From Siphonodentalium dalli (Eukaryota > Mollusca > Scaphopoda > Gadilida > Siphonodentaliidae), in NCBI GenBank assembly GCA_032622095.1, contig CP136061.1, positions 23,004,991 to 23,068,990 of the forward strand: a stretch of DNA of 64,000 bases, given 5' to 3'. Both the position numbers and the translations under genes were made by a program. Below, in pieces: positions 11,347-23,770 of this stretch. The first letter of the stretch is position 1; each line of letters begins with the position of its first letter. Under the pieces are notes generated by a model. The model ran no database searches, had not been told where the DNA came from, and saw nothing but the letters and a program-made list of their open reading frames with translations.

Positions 11347-12896
11347 CGAAGGATTGATGGTTCTAACCCAGAGATTCATGAATAGAACTAAGGGATTTAT
11401 GACTTTTTCGAAGGATTTATGGTTCTAACCCAGAGATTCATGAATAGAACTCAGGGATTTATGACTTTTTCGAAGGATTTATGGCTTTAACCCCGAGATT
11501 CATGACTACAACTCAGGGATTTATGACTTTTTCGAAGGATTTATGGCTTTAACCCCGAGATTCATGACTACAACTCAGGGATTTATGACTTTTTCGAAGG
11601 ATTTATGGTTCTAACCCAGAGATTCATGAATACAACTCAGGGATTTATGACTTTTTCGAAGGATTTGTGGCTCTAACCCAGAGATTCATGAATGCAACGC
11701 AGGGATTTATGACTTTTTCGAAGGATTTGTGGCTCTAACCCAGAGATTCATGAATACAACGCAAGGATTTATGACTTTTTCGAAGGATTTATGGCTCAAA
11801 CCCCGAGATTCATGACTACAACTCAGGGATTTATGACTTTTTCGAAGGATTTATGGTTCTATCCCAGAGATTCACGAATAGAACTCAGGGATTTATGACT
11901 TTTTCGAAGGATTTATGGTTCTAACCCAGAGATTCATGAATAGAACTCAGGGATTTATGACTTTTTCGAAGGATTTATGGTTCTAACCCAGAGATTCATG
12001 AATAGAACTCAGGGATTTATGACTTTTTCGAAGGATTTATGGCTTTAACCACGAGATTCATGACTACAACTCAGGGATTTATGACTTCTTCGAAGGATTT
12101 ATGGTTCTAACCCAGAGATTCATGAATACAACTCAGGGATTTATGACTTTTTCGAAGGATTTGTGGCTCTAACCCAGAGATTCATTATTACAACTCAGGG
12201 ATTTATGACTTTTTCGAAGGATTTGTGGCTCTAACCCAGAGATTCATGAATACAACGCAGGGATTTATGACTTTTTCGAAGGATTTGTGGCTCTAACCCA
12301 GAGATTCATGAATACAACGCAAGGATTTATGACATTTTCGAAGGATTTATGGCTCTAACCCCGAGATTCATGACTACAACTCAGGGATTTATGACTTTTT
12401 CGAAGGATTTATGGTTCTAACCCAGAGATTCATGAATACAACGCAGGGATTTATGACTTTTTCGAAGGATTTGTGGCTCTAACCCAGAGATTCGTGAATA
12501 CAACGCAAGGATTTATGACCTTTTCGAAGGATTTGTGGCTCTAACCCAGAGATTCATGAATAGAACTCAGGGATTTATGACTTTTTCGAAGGATTTATGG
12601 TTCTAACCCAGAGATTCATGAATAGAACTCAGGGATTTATGACTTTTTCGAAGGATTTATGGTTCTAACCCAGAGATTCATGAATAGAACTCAGGGATTT
12701 ATGACTTTTTCGAAGGATTTATGGTTTTAACCCCGAGATTCATGACTACAACTCAGGGATTTATGACTTTTTCGAAGGATTTATGGTTCTAACCCAAAGA
12801 TTCATGAATACAACGCAAGGATTTATGACATTTTCGAAGGATTTATGGCTCTAACCCCGAGATTCATGACTACAACTCAGGGATTTATGACTTTTT
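11347..12896 (+). repeat. HOR unit U1, complete 25-mer
   Basis: Order by diagnostic variant: GATTGATGG/CTAAGGG; GAATAGAAC; CTTTAACC twice; GAATACAACTC; GTGG/GAATGCAACGC; GTGG/GCAAGG; CTCAAACC; CTATCCC/CACGAATAG; GAATAGAAC twice; CTTTAACCACG/GACTTCTT; GAATACAACTC; CATTATTAC; GAATACAACGCAGGG; GCAAGG/GACATTTT; CTCTAACCCC; GAATACAACGC; CGTGAATAC/GACCTTTT; GTGG/GAATAGAAC; GAATAGAAC twice; GTTTTAACC; CCCAAAG or CCCAGAG/GACATTTT; CTCTAACCCC. It totals 25 monomers and 1,550 bp with no indel. Confidence 0.88.
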
Positions 12897-14384
12897 CGAA
12901 GGATTGATGGTTCTAACCCAGAGATTCATGAATAGAACTAAGGGATTTATGACTTTTTCGAAGGATTTATGGTTCTAACCCAGAGATTCATGAATAGAAC
13001 TCAGGGATTTATGACTTTTTCGAAGGATTTATGGCTTTAACCCCGAGATTCATGACTACAACTCAGGGATTTATGACTTTTTCGAAGGATTTATGGCTTT
13101 AACCCCGAGATTCATGACTACAACTCAGGGATTTATGACTTTTTCGAAGGATTTATGGTTCTAACCCAGAGATTCATGAATACAACTCAGGGATTTATGA
13201 CTTTTTCGAAGGATTTGTGGCTCTAACCCAGAGATTCATGAATGCAACGCAGGGATTTATGACTTTTTCGAAGGATTTGTGGCTCTAACCCAGAGATTCA
13301 TGAATACAACGCAAGGATTTATGACTTTTTCGAAGGATTTATGGCTCAAACCCCGAGATTCATGACTACAACTCAGGGATTTATGACTTTTTCGAAGGAT
13401 TTATGGTTCTATCCCAGAGATTCACGAATAGAACTCAGGGATTTATGACTTTTTCGAAGGATTTATGGTTCTAACCCAGAGATTCATGAATAGAACTCAG
13501 GGATTTATGACTTTTTCGAAGGATTTATGGTTCTAACCCAGAGATTCATGAATAGAACTCAGGGATTTATGACTTTTTCGAAGGATTTATGGCTTTAACC
13601 ACGAGATTCATGACTACAACTCAGGGATTTATGACTTCTTCGAAGGATTTATGGTTCTAACCCAGAGATTCATGAATACAACTCAGGGATTTATGACTTT
13701 TTCGAAGGATTTGTGGCTCTAACCCAGAGATTCATTATTACAACTCAGGGATTTATGACTTTTTCGAAGGATTTGTGGCTCTAACCCAGAGATTCATGAA
13801 TACAACGCAAGGATTTATGACATTTTCGAAGGATTTATGGCTCTAACCCCGAGATTCATGACTACAACTCAGGGATTTATGACTTTTTCGAAGGATTTAT
13901 GGTTCTAACCCAGAGATTCATGAATACAACGCAGGGATTTATGACTTTTTCGAAGGATTTGTGGCTCTAACCCAGAGATTCGTGAATACAACGCAAGGAT
14001 TTATGACCTTTTCGAAGGATTTGTGGCTCTAACCCAGAGATTCATGAATAGAACTCAGGGATTTATGACTTTTTCGAAGGATTTATGGTTCTAACCCAGA
14101 GATTCATGAATAGAACTCAGGGATTTATGACTTTTTCGAAGGATTTATGGTTCTAACCCAGAGATTCATGAATAGAACTCAGGGATTTATGACTTTTTCG
14201 AAGGATTTATGGTTTTAACCCCGAGATTCATGACTACAACTCAGGGATTTATGACTTTTTCGAAGGATTTATGGTTCTAACCCAGAGATTCATGAATACA
14301 ACGCAAGGATTTATGACATTTTCGAAGGATTTATGGCTCTAACCCCGAGATTCATGACTACAACTCAGGGATTTATGACTTTTT
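12897..14384 (+). repeat. HOR unit U2, 24-mer form
   Basis: Same order as U1 but without the GTGGCTCT / GAATACAACGCAGGG monomer that U1 has at 12,215-12,276. CATTATTAC is followed directly by the GCAAGG/GACATTTT monomer. The 25- and 24-mer forms alternate along the domain, so they were amplified together as a dimer of HORs. Confidence 0.85.
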
Positions 14385-15066
14385 CGAAGGATTGATGGTT
14401 CTAACCCAGAGATTCATGAATAGAACTAAGGGATTTATGACTTTTTCGAAGGATTTATGGTTCTAACCCAGAGATTCATGAATACAACTCAGGGATTTAT
14501 GACTTTTTCGAAGGATTTGTGGCTCTAACCCAGAGATTCATGATTACAACTCAGGGATTTATGACTTTTTCGAAGGATTTGTGGCTCTAACCCAGAGATT
14601 CATGAATACAACGCAGGGATTTATGACTTTTTCGAAGGATTTGTGGCTCTAACCCAGAGATTCGTGAATACAACGCAAGGATTTATGACCTTTTCGAAGG
14701 ATTTGTGGCTCTAACCCAGAGATTCATGAATAGAACTCAGGGATTTATGACTTTTTCGAAGGATTTATGGTTCTAACCCAGAGATTCATGAATAGAACTC
14801 AGGGATTTATGACTTTTTCGAAGGATTTATGGTTCTAACCCAGAGATTCATGAATAGAACTCAGGGATTTATGACTTTTTCGAAGGATTTATGGTTTTAA
14901 CCCCGAGATTCATGACTACAACTCAGGGATTTATGACTTTTTCGAAGGATTTATGGTTCTAACCCAGAGATTCATGAATACAACGCAAGGATTTATGACA
15001 TTTTCGAAGGATTTATGGCTCTAACCCCGAGATTCATGACTACAACTCAGGGATTTATGACTTTTT
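14385..15066 (+). repeat. HOR unit U3, truncated 11-mer
   Basis: It begins with GATTGATGG/CTAAGGG, then jumps to GAATACAACTC, GATTACAACTC, GAATACAACGC, CGTGAATAC and the last third of the unit. The middle 13-14 monomers (GAATGCAACGC, CTCAAACC, CTATCCC and so on) are absent. The S1/S2 junction lies inside it. Confidence 0.85.
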
Positions 15067-16616
15067 CGAAGGATTGATGGTTCTAACCCAGAGATTCATG
15101 AATAGAACTAAGGGATTTATGACTTTTTCGAAGGATTTATGGTTCTAACCCAGAGATTCATGAATAGAACTCAGGGATTTATGACTTTTTCGAAGGATTT
15201 ATGGCTTTAACCCCGAGATTCATGACTACAACTCAGGGATTTATGACTTTTTCGAAGGATTTATGGCTTTAACCCCGAGATTCATGACTACAACTCAGGG
15301 ATTTATGACTTTTTCGAAGGATTTATGGTTCTAACCCAGAGATTCATGAATACAACTCAGGGATTTATGACTTTTTCGAAGGATTTGTGGCTCTAACCCA
15401 GAGATTCATGAATGCAACGCAGGGATTTATGACTTTTTCGAAGGATTTGTGGCTCTAACCCAGAGATTCATGAATACAACGCAAGGATTTATGACTTTTT
15501 CGAAGGATTTATGGCTCAAACCCCGAGATTCATGACTACAACTCAGGGATTTATGACTTTTTCGAAGGATTTATGGTTCTATCCCAGAGATTCACGAATA
15601 GAACTCAGGGATTTATGACTTTTTCGAAGGATTTATGGTTCTAACCCAGAGATTCATGAATAGAACTCAGGGATTTATGACTTTTTCGAAGGATTTATGG
15701 TTCTAACCCAGAGATTCATGAATAGAACTCAGGGATTTATGACTTTTTCGAAGGATTTATGGCTTTAACCACGAGATTCATGACTACAACTCAGGGATTT
15801 ATGACTTCTTCGAAGGATTTATGGTTCTAACCCAGAGATTCATGAATACAACTCAGGGATTTATGACTTTTTCGAAGGATTTGTGGCTCTAACCCAGAGA
15901 TTCATTATTACAACTCAGGGATTTATGACTTTTTCGAAGGATTTGTGGCTCTAACCCAGAGATTCATGAATACAACGCAGGGATTTATGACTTTTTCGAA
16001 GGATTTGTGGCTCTAACCCAGAGATTCATGAATACAACGCAAGGATTTATGACATTTTCGAAGGATTTATGGCTCTAACCCCGAGATTCATGACTACAAC
16101 TCAGGGATTTATGACTTTTTCGAAGGATTTATGGTTCTAACCCAGAGATTCATGAATACAACGCAGGGATTTATGACTTTTTCGAAGGATTTGTGGCTCT
16201 AACCCAGAGATTCGTGAATACAACGCAAGGATTTATGACCTTTTCGAAGGATTTGTGGCTCTAACCCAGAGATTCATGAATAGAACTCAGGGATTTATGA
16301 CTTTTTCGAAGGATTTATGGTTCTAACCCAGAGATTCATGAATAGAACTCAGGGATTTATGACTTTTTCGAAGGATTTATGGTTCTAACCCAGAGATTCA
16401 TGAATAGAACTCAGGGATTTATGACTTTTTCGAAGGATTTATGGTTTTAACCCCGAGATTCATGACTACAACTCAGGGATTTATGACTTTTTCGAAGGAT
16501 TTATGGTTCTAACCCAAAGATTCATGAATACAACGCAAGGATTTATGACATTTTCGAAGGATTTATGGCTCTAACCCCGAGATTCATGACTACAACTCAG
16601 GGATTTATGACTTTTT
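15067..16616 (+). repeat. HOR unit U4, 25-mer, copy of U1
   Basis: Offset 3,720 bp from U1. The extra GAATACAACGCAGGG monomer is kept at 15,935-15,996. I saw no difference from U1 in the lines compared. Confidence 0.85.
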
Positions 16617-18104
16617 CGAAGGATTGATGGTTCTAACCCAGAGATTCATGAATAGAACTAAGGGATTTATGACTTTTTCGAAGGATTTATGGTTCTAACC
16701 CAGAGATTCATGAATAGAACTCAGGGATTTATGACTTTTTCGAAGGATTTATGGCTTTAACCCCGAGATTCATGACTACAACTCAGGGATTTATGACTTT
16801 TTCGAAGGATTTATGGCTTTAACCCCGAGATTCATGACTACAACTCAGGGATTTATGACTTTTTCGAAGGATTTATGGTTCTAACCCAGAGATTCATGAA
16901 TACAACTCAGGGATTTATGACTTTTTCGAAGGATTTGTGGCTCTAACCCAGAGATTCATGAATGCAACGCAGGGATTTATGACTTTTTCGAAGGATTTGT
17001 GGCTCTAACCCAGAGATTCATGAATACAACGCAAGGATTTATGACTTTTTCGAAGGATTTATGGCTCAAACCCCGAGATTCATGACTACAACTCAGGGAT
17101 TTATGACTTTTTCGAAGGATTTATGGTTCTATCCCAGAGATTCACGAATAGAACTCAGGGATTTATGACTTTTTCGAAGGATTTATGGTTCTAACCCAGA
17201 GATTCATGAATAGAACTCAGGGATTTATGACTTTTTCGAAGGATTTATGGTTCTAACCCAGAGATTCATGAATAGAACTCAGGGATTTATGACTTTTTCG
17301 AAGGATTTATGGCTTTAACCACGAGATTCATGACTACAACTCAGGGATTTATGACTTCTTCGAAGGATTTATGGTTCTAACCCAGAGATTCATGAATACA
17401 ACTCAGGGATTTATGACTTTTTCGAAGGATTTGTGGCTCTAACCCAGAGATTCATTATTACAACTCAGGGATTTATGACTTTTTCGAAGGATTTGTGGCT
17501 CTAACCCAGAGATTCATGAATACAACGCAAGGATTTATGACATTTTCGAAGGATTTATGGCTCTAACCCCGAGATTCATGACTACAACTCAGGGATTTAT
17601 GACTTTTTCGAAGGATTTATGGTTCTAACCCAGAGATTCATGAATACAACGCAGGGATTTATGACTTTTTCGAAGGATTTGTGGCTCTAACCCAGAGATT
17701 CGTGAATACAACGCAAGGATTTATGACCTTTTCGAAGGATTTGTGGCTCTAACCCAGAGATTCATGAATAGAACTCAGGGATTTATGACTTTTTCGAAGG
17801 ATTTATGGTTCTAACCCAGAGATTCATGAATAGAACTCAGGGATTTATGACTTTTTCGAAGGATTTATGGTTCTAACCCAGAGATTCATGAATAGAACTC
17901 AGGGATTTATGACTTTTTCGAAGGATTTATGGTTTTAACCCCGAGATTCATGACTACAACTCAGGGATTTATGACTTTTTCGAAGGATTTATGGTTCTAA
18001 CCCAGAGATTCATGAATACAACGCAAGGATTTATGACATTTTCGAAGGATTTATGGCTCTAACCCCGAGATTCATGACTACAACTCAGGGATTTATGACT
18101 TTTT
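16617..18104 (+). repeat. HOR unit U5, 24-mer, copy of U2
   Basis: Offset 3,720 bp from U2, lacking the same monomer. It also served as the parent, or sister, of U9 at offset 5,332 bp. Confidence 0.85.
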
Positions 18105-18972
18105 CGAAGGATTGATGGTTCTAACCCAGAGATTCATGAATAGAACTAAGGGATTTATGACTTTTTCGAAGGATTTATGGTTCTAACCCAGAGATTCATG
18201 AATATAACTCAGGGATTTATGACTTTTTCGAAGGATTTATGGCTTTAACCCCGAGATTCATGACTACAAATCAGGGATTTATGACTTTTTCGAAGGATTT
18301 ATGGCTTTAACCCCGAGATTCATGACTACAACTCAGGGATTTATGACTTTTTCGAAGGATTTATGGTTCTAACCCAGAGATTCATGAATACAACTCAGGG
18401 ATTTATGACTTTTTCGAAGGATTTGTGGCTCTAACCCAGAGATTCATGATTACAACTCAGGGATTTATGACTTTTTCGAAGGATTTGTGGCTCTAACCCA
18501 GAGATTCATGAATACAACGCAGGGATTTATGACTTTTTCGAAGGATTTGTGGCTCTAACCCAGAGATTCGTGAATACAACGCAAGGATTTATGACCTTTT
18601 CGAAGGATTTGTGGCTCTAACCCAGAGATTCATGAATAGAACTCAGGGATTTATGACTTTTTCGAAGGATTTATGGTTCTAACCCAGAGATTCATGAATA
18701 GAACTCAGGGATTTATGACTTTTTCGAAGGATTTATGGTTCTAACCCAGAGATTCATGAATAGAACTCAGGGATTTATGACTTTTTCGAAGGATTTATGG
18801 TTTTAACCCCGAGATTCATGACTACAACTCAGGGATTTATGACTTTTTCGAAGGATTTATGGTTCTAACCCAGAGATTCATGAATACAACGCAAGGATTT
18901 ATGACATTTTCGAAGGATTTATGGCTCTAACCCCGAGATTCATGACTACAACTCAGGGATTTATGACTTTTT
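18105..18972 (+). repeat. HOR unit U6, 14-mer with three-monomer insert
   Basis: Equivalent to the 11-mer U3 plus 186 bp (18,167-18,352): GAATATAACTC, then CTTTAACC with CTACAAATCAGG, then an ordinary CTTTAACC monomer. The two rare variants recur together only at 23.5 kb, so this block is a useful tag for tracing copies. Confidence 0.85.
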
Positions 18973-21899
18973 CGAAGGATTGATGGTTCTAACCCAGAGA
19001 TTCATGAATAGAACTAAGGGATTTATGACTTTTTCGAAGGATTTATGGTTCTAACCCAGAGATTCATGAATAGAACTCAGGGATTTATGACTTTTTCGAA
19101 GGATTTATGGCTTTAACCCCGAGATTCATGACTACAACTCAGGGATTTATGACTTTTTCGAAGGATTTATGGCTTTAACCCCGAGATTCATGACTACAAC
19201 TCAGGGATTTATGACTTTTTCGAAGGATTTATGGTTCTAACCCAGAGATTCATGAATACAACTCAGGGATTTATGACTTTTTCGAAGGATTTGTGGCTCT
19301 AACCCAGAGATTCATGAATGCAACGCAGGGATTTATGACTTTTTCGAAGGATTTGTGGCTCTAACCCAGAGATTCATGAATACAACGCAAGGATTTATGA
19401 CTTTTTCGAAGGATTTATGGCTCAAACCCCGAGATTCATGACTACAACTCAGGGATTTATGACTTTTTCGAAGGATTTATGGTTCTATCCCAGAGATTCA
19501 CGAATAGAACTCAGGGATTTATGACTTTTTCGAAGGATTTATGGTTCTAACCCAGAGATTCATGAATAGAACTCAGGGATTTATGACTTTTTCGAAGGAT
19601 TTATGGTTCTAACCCAGAGATTCATGAATAGAACTCAGGGATTTATGACTTTTTCGAAGGATTTATGGCTTTAACCACGAGATTCATGACTACAACTCAG
19701 GGATTTATGACTTCTTCGAAGGATTTATGGTTCTAACCCAGAGATTCATGAATACAACTCAGGGATTTATGACTTTTTCGAAGGATTTGTGGCTCTAACC
19801 CAGAGATTCATTATTACAACTCAGGGATTTATGACTTTTTCGAAGGATTTGTGGCTCTAACCCAGAGATTCATGAATACAACGCAGGGATTTATGACTTT
19901 TTCGAAGGATTTGTGGCTCTAACCCAGAGATTCATGAATACAACGCAAGGATTTATGACATTTTCGAAGGATTTATGGCTCTAACCCCGAGATTCATGAC
20001 TACAACTCAGGGATTTATGACTTTTTCGAAGGATTTATGGTTCTAACCCAGAGATTCATGAATACAACGCAGGGATTTATGACTTTTTCGAAGGATTTGT
20101 GGCTCTAACCCAGAGATTCGTGAATACAACGCAAGGATTTATGACCTTTTCGAAGGATTTGTGGCTCTAACCCAGAGATTCATGAATAGAACTCAGGGAT
20201 TTATGACTTTTTCGAAGGATTTATGGTTCTAACCCAGAGATTCATGAATAGAACTCAGGGATTTATGACTTTTTCGAAGGATTTATGGTTCTAACCCAGA
20301 GATTCATGAATAGAACTCAGGGATTTATGACTTTTTCGAAGGATTTATGGTTTTAACCCCGAGATTCATGACTACAACTCAGGGATTTATGACTTTTTCG
20401 AAGGATTTATGGTTCTAACCCAAAGATTCATGAATACAACGCAAGGATTTATGACATTTTCGAAGGATTTATGGCTCTAACCCCGAGATTCATGACTACA
20501 ACTCAGGGATTTATGACTTTTTCGAAGGATTGATGGTTCTAACCCAGAGATTCATGAATAGAACTAAGGGATTTATGACTTTTTCGAAGGATTTATGGTT
20601 CTAACCCAGAGATTCATGAATAGAACTCAGGGATTTATGACTTTTTCGAAGGATTTATGGCTTTAACCCCGAGATTCATGACTACAACTCAGGGATTTAT
20701 GACTTTTTCGAAGGATTTATGGCTTTAACCCCGAGATTCATGACTACAACTCAGGGATTTATGACTTTTTCGAAGGATTTATGGTTCTAACCCAGAGATT
20801 CATGAATACAACTCAGGGATTTATGACTTTTTCGAAGGATTTGTGGCTCTAACCCAGAGATTCATGAATGCAACGCAGGGATTTATGACTTTTTCGAAGG
20901 ATTTGTGGCTCTAACCCAGAGATTCATGAATACAACGCAAGGATTTATGACTTTTTCGAAGGATTTATGGCTCAAACCCCGAGATTCATGACTACAACTC
21001 AGGGATTTATGACTTTTTCGAAGGATTTATGGTTCTATCCCAGAGATTCACGAATAGAACTCAGGGATTTATGACTTTTTCGAAGGATTTATGGTTCTAA
21101 CCCAGAGATTCATGAATAGAACTCAGGGATTTATGACTTTTTCGAAGGATTTATGGTTCTAACCCAGAGATTCATGAATAGAACTCAGGGATTTATGACT
21201 TTTTCGAAGGATTTATGGCTTTAACCACGAGATTCATGACTACAACTCAGGGATTTATGACTTCTTCGAAGGATTTATGGTTCTAACCCAGAGATTCATG
21301 AATACAACTCAGGGATTTATGACTTTTTCGAAGGATTTGTGGCTCTAACCCAGAGATTCATTATTACAACTCAGGGATTTATGACTTTTTCGAAGGATTT
21401 GTGGCTCTAACCCAGAGATTCATGAATACAACGCAAGGATTTATGACATTTTCGAAGGATTTATGGCTCTAACCCCGAGATTCATGACTACAACTCAGGG
21501 ATTTATGACTTTTTCGAAGGATTTATGGTTCTAACCCAGAGATTCATGAATACAACGCAGGGATTTATGACTTTTTCGAAGGATTTGTGGCTCTAACCCA
21601 GAGATTCGTGAATACAACGCAAGGATTTATGACCTTTTCGAAGGATTTGTGGCTCTAACCCAGAGATTCATGAATAGAACTCAGGGATTTATGACTTTTT
21701 CGAAGGATTTATGGTTCTAACCCAGAGATTCATGAATAGAACTCAGGGATTTATGACTTTTTCGAAGGATTTATGGTTCTAACCCAGAGATTCATGAATA
21801 GAACTCAGGGATTTATGACTTTTTCGAAGGATTTATGGTTTTAACCCCGAGATTCATGACTACAACTCAGGGATTTATGACTTTTTCGAAGGATTTATG
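18346..21899 (+). repeat. Superunit S3, truncated copy of S2
   Basis: It matches S2 at offset 3,906 bp (63 monomers). The extra 186 bp is the three-monomer block at 18,167-18,352. Markers GATTGATGG (15,072/18,978, 16,622/20,528), CCCAAAGATT and GACATTTT agree. The match breaks at ~21,900, where a CTTTAACCCC monomer replaces two monomers. Confidence 0.8.
18973..20522 (+). repeat. HOR unit U7, 25-mer
   Basis: Offset 3,906 bp from U4, same 25-monomer order with the extra GAATACAACGCAGGG monomer retained near 19,870. Confidence 0.85.
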
Positions 21900-21948
21900 G
21901 CTTTAACCCCGAGATTCATGACTACAACTCAGGGATTTATGACTTTTT
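20523..21948 (+). repeat. HOR unit U8, 23-mer with internal monomer loss
   Basis: It follows the 24-mer form until ~21,895. There two monomers (GCAAGG/GACATTTT and CTCTAACCCC) are replaced by a single CTTTAACCCC monomer. This is a 62-bp loss with a hybrid join, as expected from unequal exchange between registers. Confidence 0.85.
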
Positions 21949-23770
21949 CGAAGGATTGATGGTTCTAACCCAGAGATTCATGAATAGAACTAAGGGATTT
22001 ATGACTTTTTCGAAGGATTTATGGTTCTAACCCAGAGATTCATGAATAGAACTCAGGGATTTATGACTTTTTCGAAGGATTTATGGCTTTAACCCCGAGA
22101 TTCATGACTACAACTCAGGGATTTATGACTTTTTCGAAGGATTTATGGCTTTAACCCCGAGATTCATGACTACAACTCAGGGATTTATGACTTTTTCGAA
22201 GGATTTATGGTTCTAACCCAGAGATTCATGAATACAACTCAGGGATTTATGACTTTTTCGAAGGATTTGTGGCTCTAACCCAGAGATTCATGAATGCAAC
22301 GCAGGGATTTATGACTTTTTCGAAGGATTTGTGGCTCTAACCCAGAGATTCATGAATACAACGCAAGGATTTATGACTTTTTCGAAGGATTTATGGCTCA
22401 AACCCCGAGATTCATGACTACAACTCAGGGATTTATGACTTTTTCGAAGGATTTATGGTTCTATCCCAGAGATTCACGAATAGAACTCAGGGATTTATGA
22501 CTTTTTCGAAGGATTTATGGTTCTAACCCAGAGATTCATGAATAGAACTCAGGGATTTATGACTTTTTCGAAGGATTTATGGTTCTAACCCAGAGATTCA
22601 TGAATAGAACTCAGGGATTTATGACTTTTTCGAAGGATTTATGGCTTTAACCACGAGATTCATGACTACAACTCAGGGATTTATGACTTCTTCGAAGGAT
22701 TTATGGTTCTAACCCAGAGATTCATGAATACAACTCAGGGATTTATGACTTTTTCGAAGGATTTGTGGCTCTAACCCAGAGATTCATTATTACAACTCAG
22801 GGATTTATGACTTTTTCGAAGGATTTGTGGCTCTAACCCAGAGATTCATGAATACAACGCAAGGATTTATGACATTTTCGAAGGATTTATGGCTCTAACC
22901 CCGAGATTCATGACTACAACTCAGGGATTTATGACTTTTTCGAAGGATTTATGGTTCTAACCCAGAGATTCATGAATACAACGCAGGGATTTATGACTTT
23001 TTCGAAGGATTTGTGGCTCTAACCCAGAGATTCGTGAATACAACGCAAGGATTTATGACCTTTTCGAAGGATTTGTGGCTCTAACCCAGAGATTCATGAA
23101 TAGAACTCAGGGATTTATGACTTTTTCGAAGGATTTATGGTTCTAACCCAGAGATTCATGAATAGAACTCAGGGATTTATGACTTTTTCGAAGGATTTAT
23201 GGTTCTAACCCAGAGATTCATGAATAGAACTCAGGGATTTATGACTTTTTCGAAGGATTTATGGTTTTAACCCCGAGATTCATGACTACAACTCAGGGAT
23301 TTATGACTTTTTCGAAGGATTTATGGTTCTAACCCAGAGATTCATGAATACAACGCAAGGATTTATGACATTTTCGAAGGATTTATGGCTCTAACCCCGA
23401 GATTCATGACTACAACTCAGGGATTTATGACTTTTTCGAAGGATTGATGGTTCTAACCCAGAGATTCATGAATAGAACTAAGGGATTTATGACTTTTTCG
23501 AAGGATTTATGGTTCTAACCCAGAGATTCATGAATATAACTCAGGGATTTATGACTTTTTCGAAGGATTTATGGCTTTAACCCCGAGATTCATGACTACA
23601 AATCAGGGATTTATGACTTTTTCGAAGGATTTATGGCTTTAACCCCGAGATTCATGACTACAACTCAGGGATTTATGACTTTTTCGAAGGATTTATGGTT
23701 CTAACCCAGAGATTCATGAATACAACTCAGGGATTTATGACTTTTTCGAAGGATTTGTGGCTCTAACCCA
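21900..23770 (+). repeat. Partial superunit S4, offset 5,332 bp from S2
   Basis: From 21,954 the sequence follows 16,622 onward at offset 5,332 bp (86 monomers). This includes the rare GAATATAAC (18,201/23,533) and CTACAAATCAGG in the next monomer. It diverges at ~23,785, where GAATGCAACGC replaces GATTACAACTC. Confidence 0.75.
21949..23436 (+). repeat. HOR unit U9, 24-mer
   Basis: 24-monomer form, offset 5,332 bp from U5. It follows U8, another short form, so the 25/24 alternation breaks here. Confidence 0.82.

Larger units (their letters stand above)
10722..14441 (+). repeat. Superunit S1 (3,720 bp, 60 monomers)
   Basis: It is followed directly by S2 at offset 3,720 bp. About 30 printed lines compared between S1 and S2 were identical base for base, including rare variants such as CCCAAAGATT (12,797/16,517). 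Upstream of ~10,720 the offset match fails. It holds part of a unit, then the 25-mer and most of the 24-mer. Confidence 0.85.
14442..18161 (+). repeat. Superunit S2, near-identical copy of S1
   Basis: Copy of S1 at +3,720 bp. The match extends slightly past the nominal end, to about 18,193. There S2 carries GAATATAAC where S1 has GAATACAAC. The lack of any difference in the lines compared points to a very recent tandem duplication, or to a collapsed or duplicated assembly segment. Confidence 0.85.
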
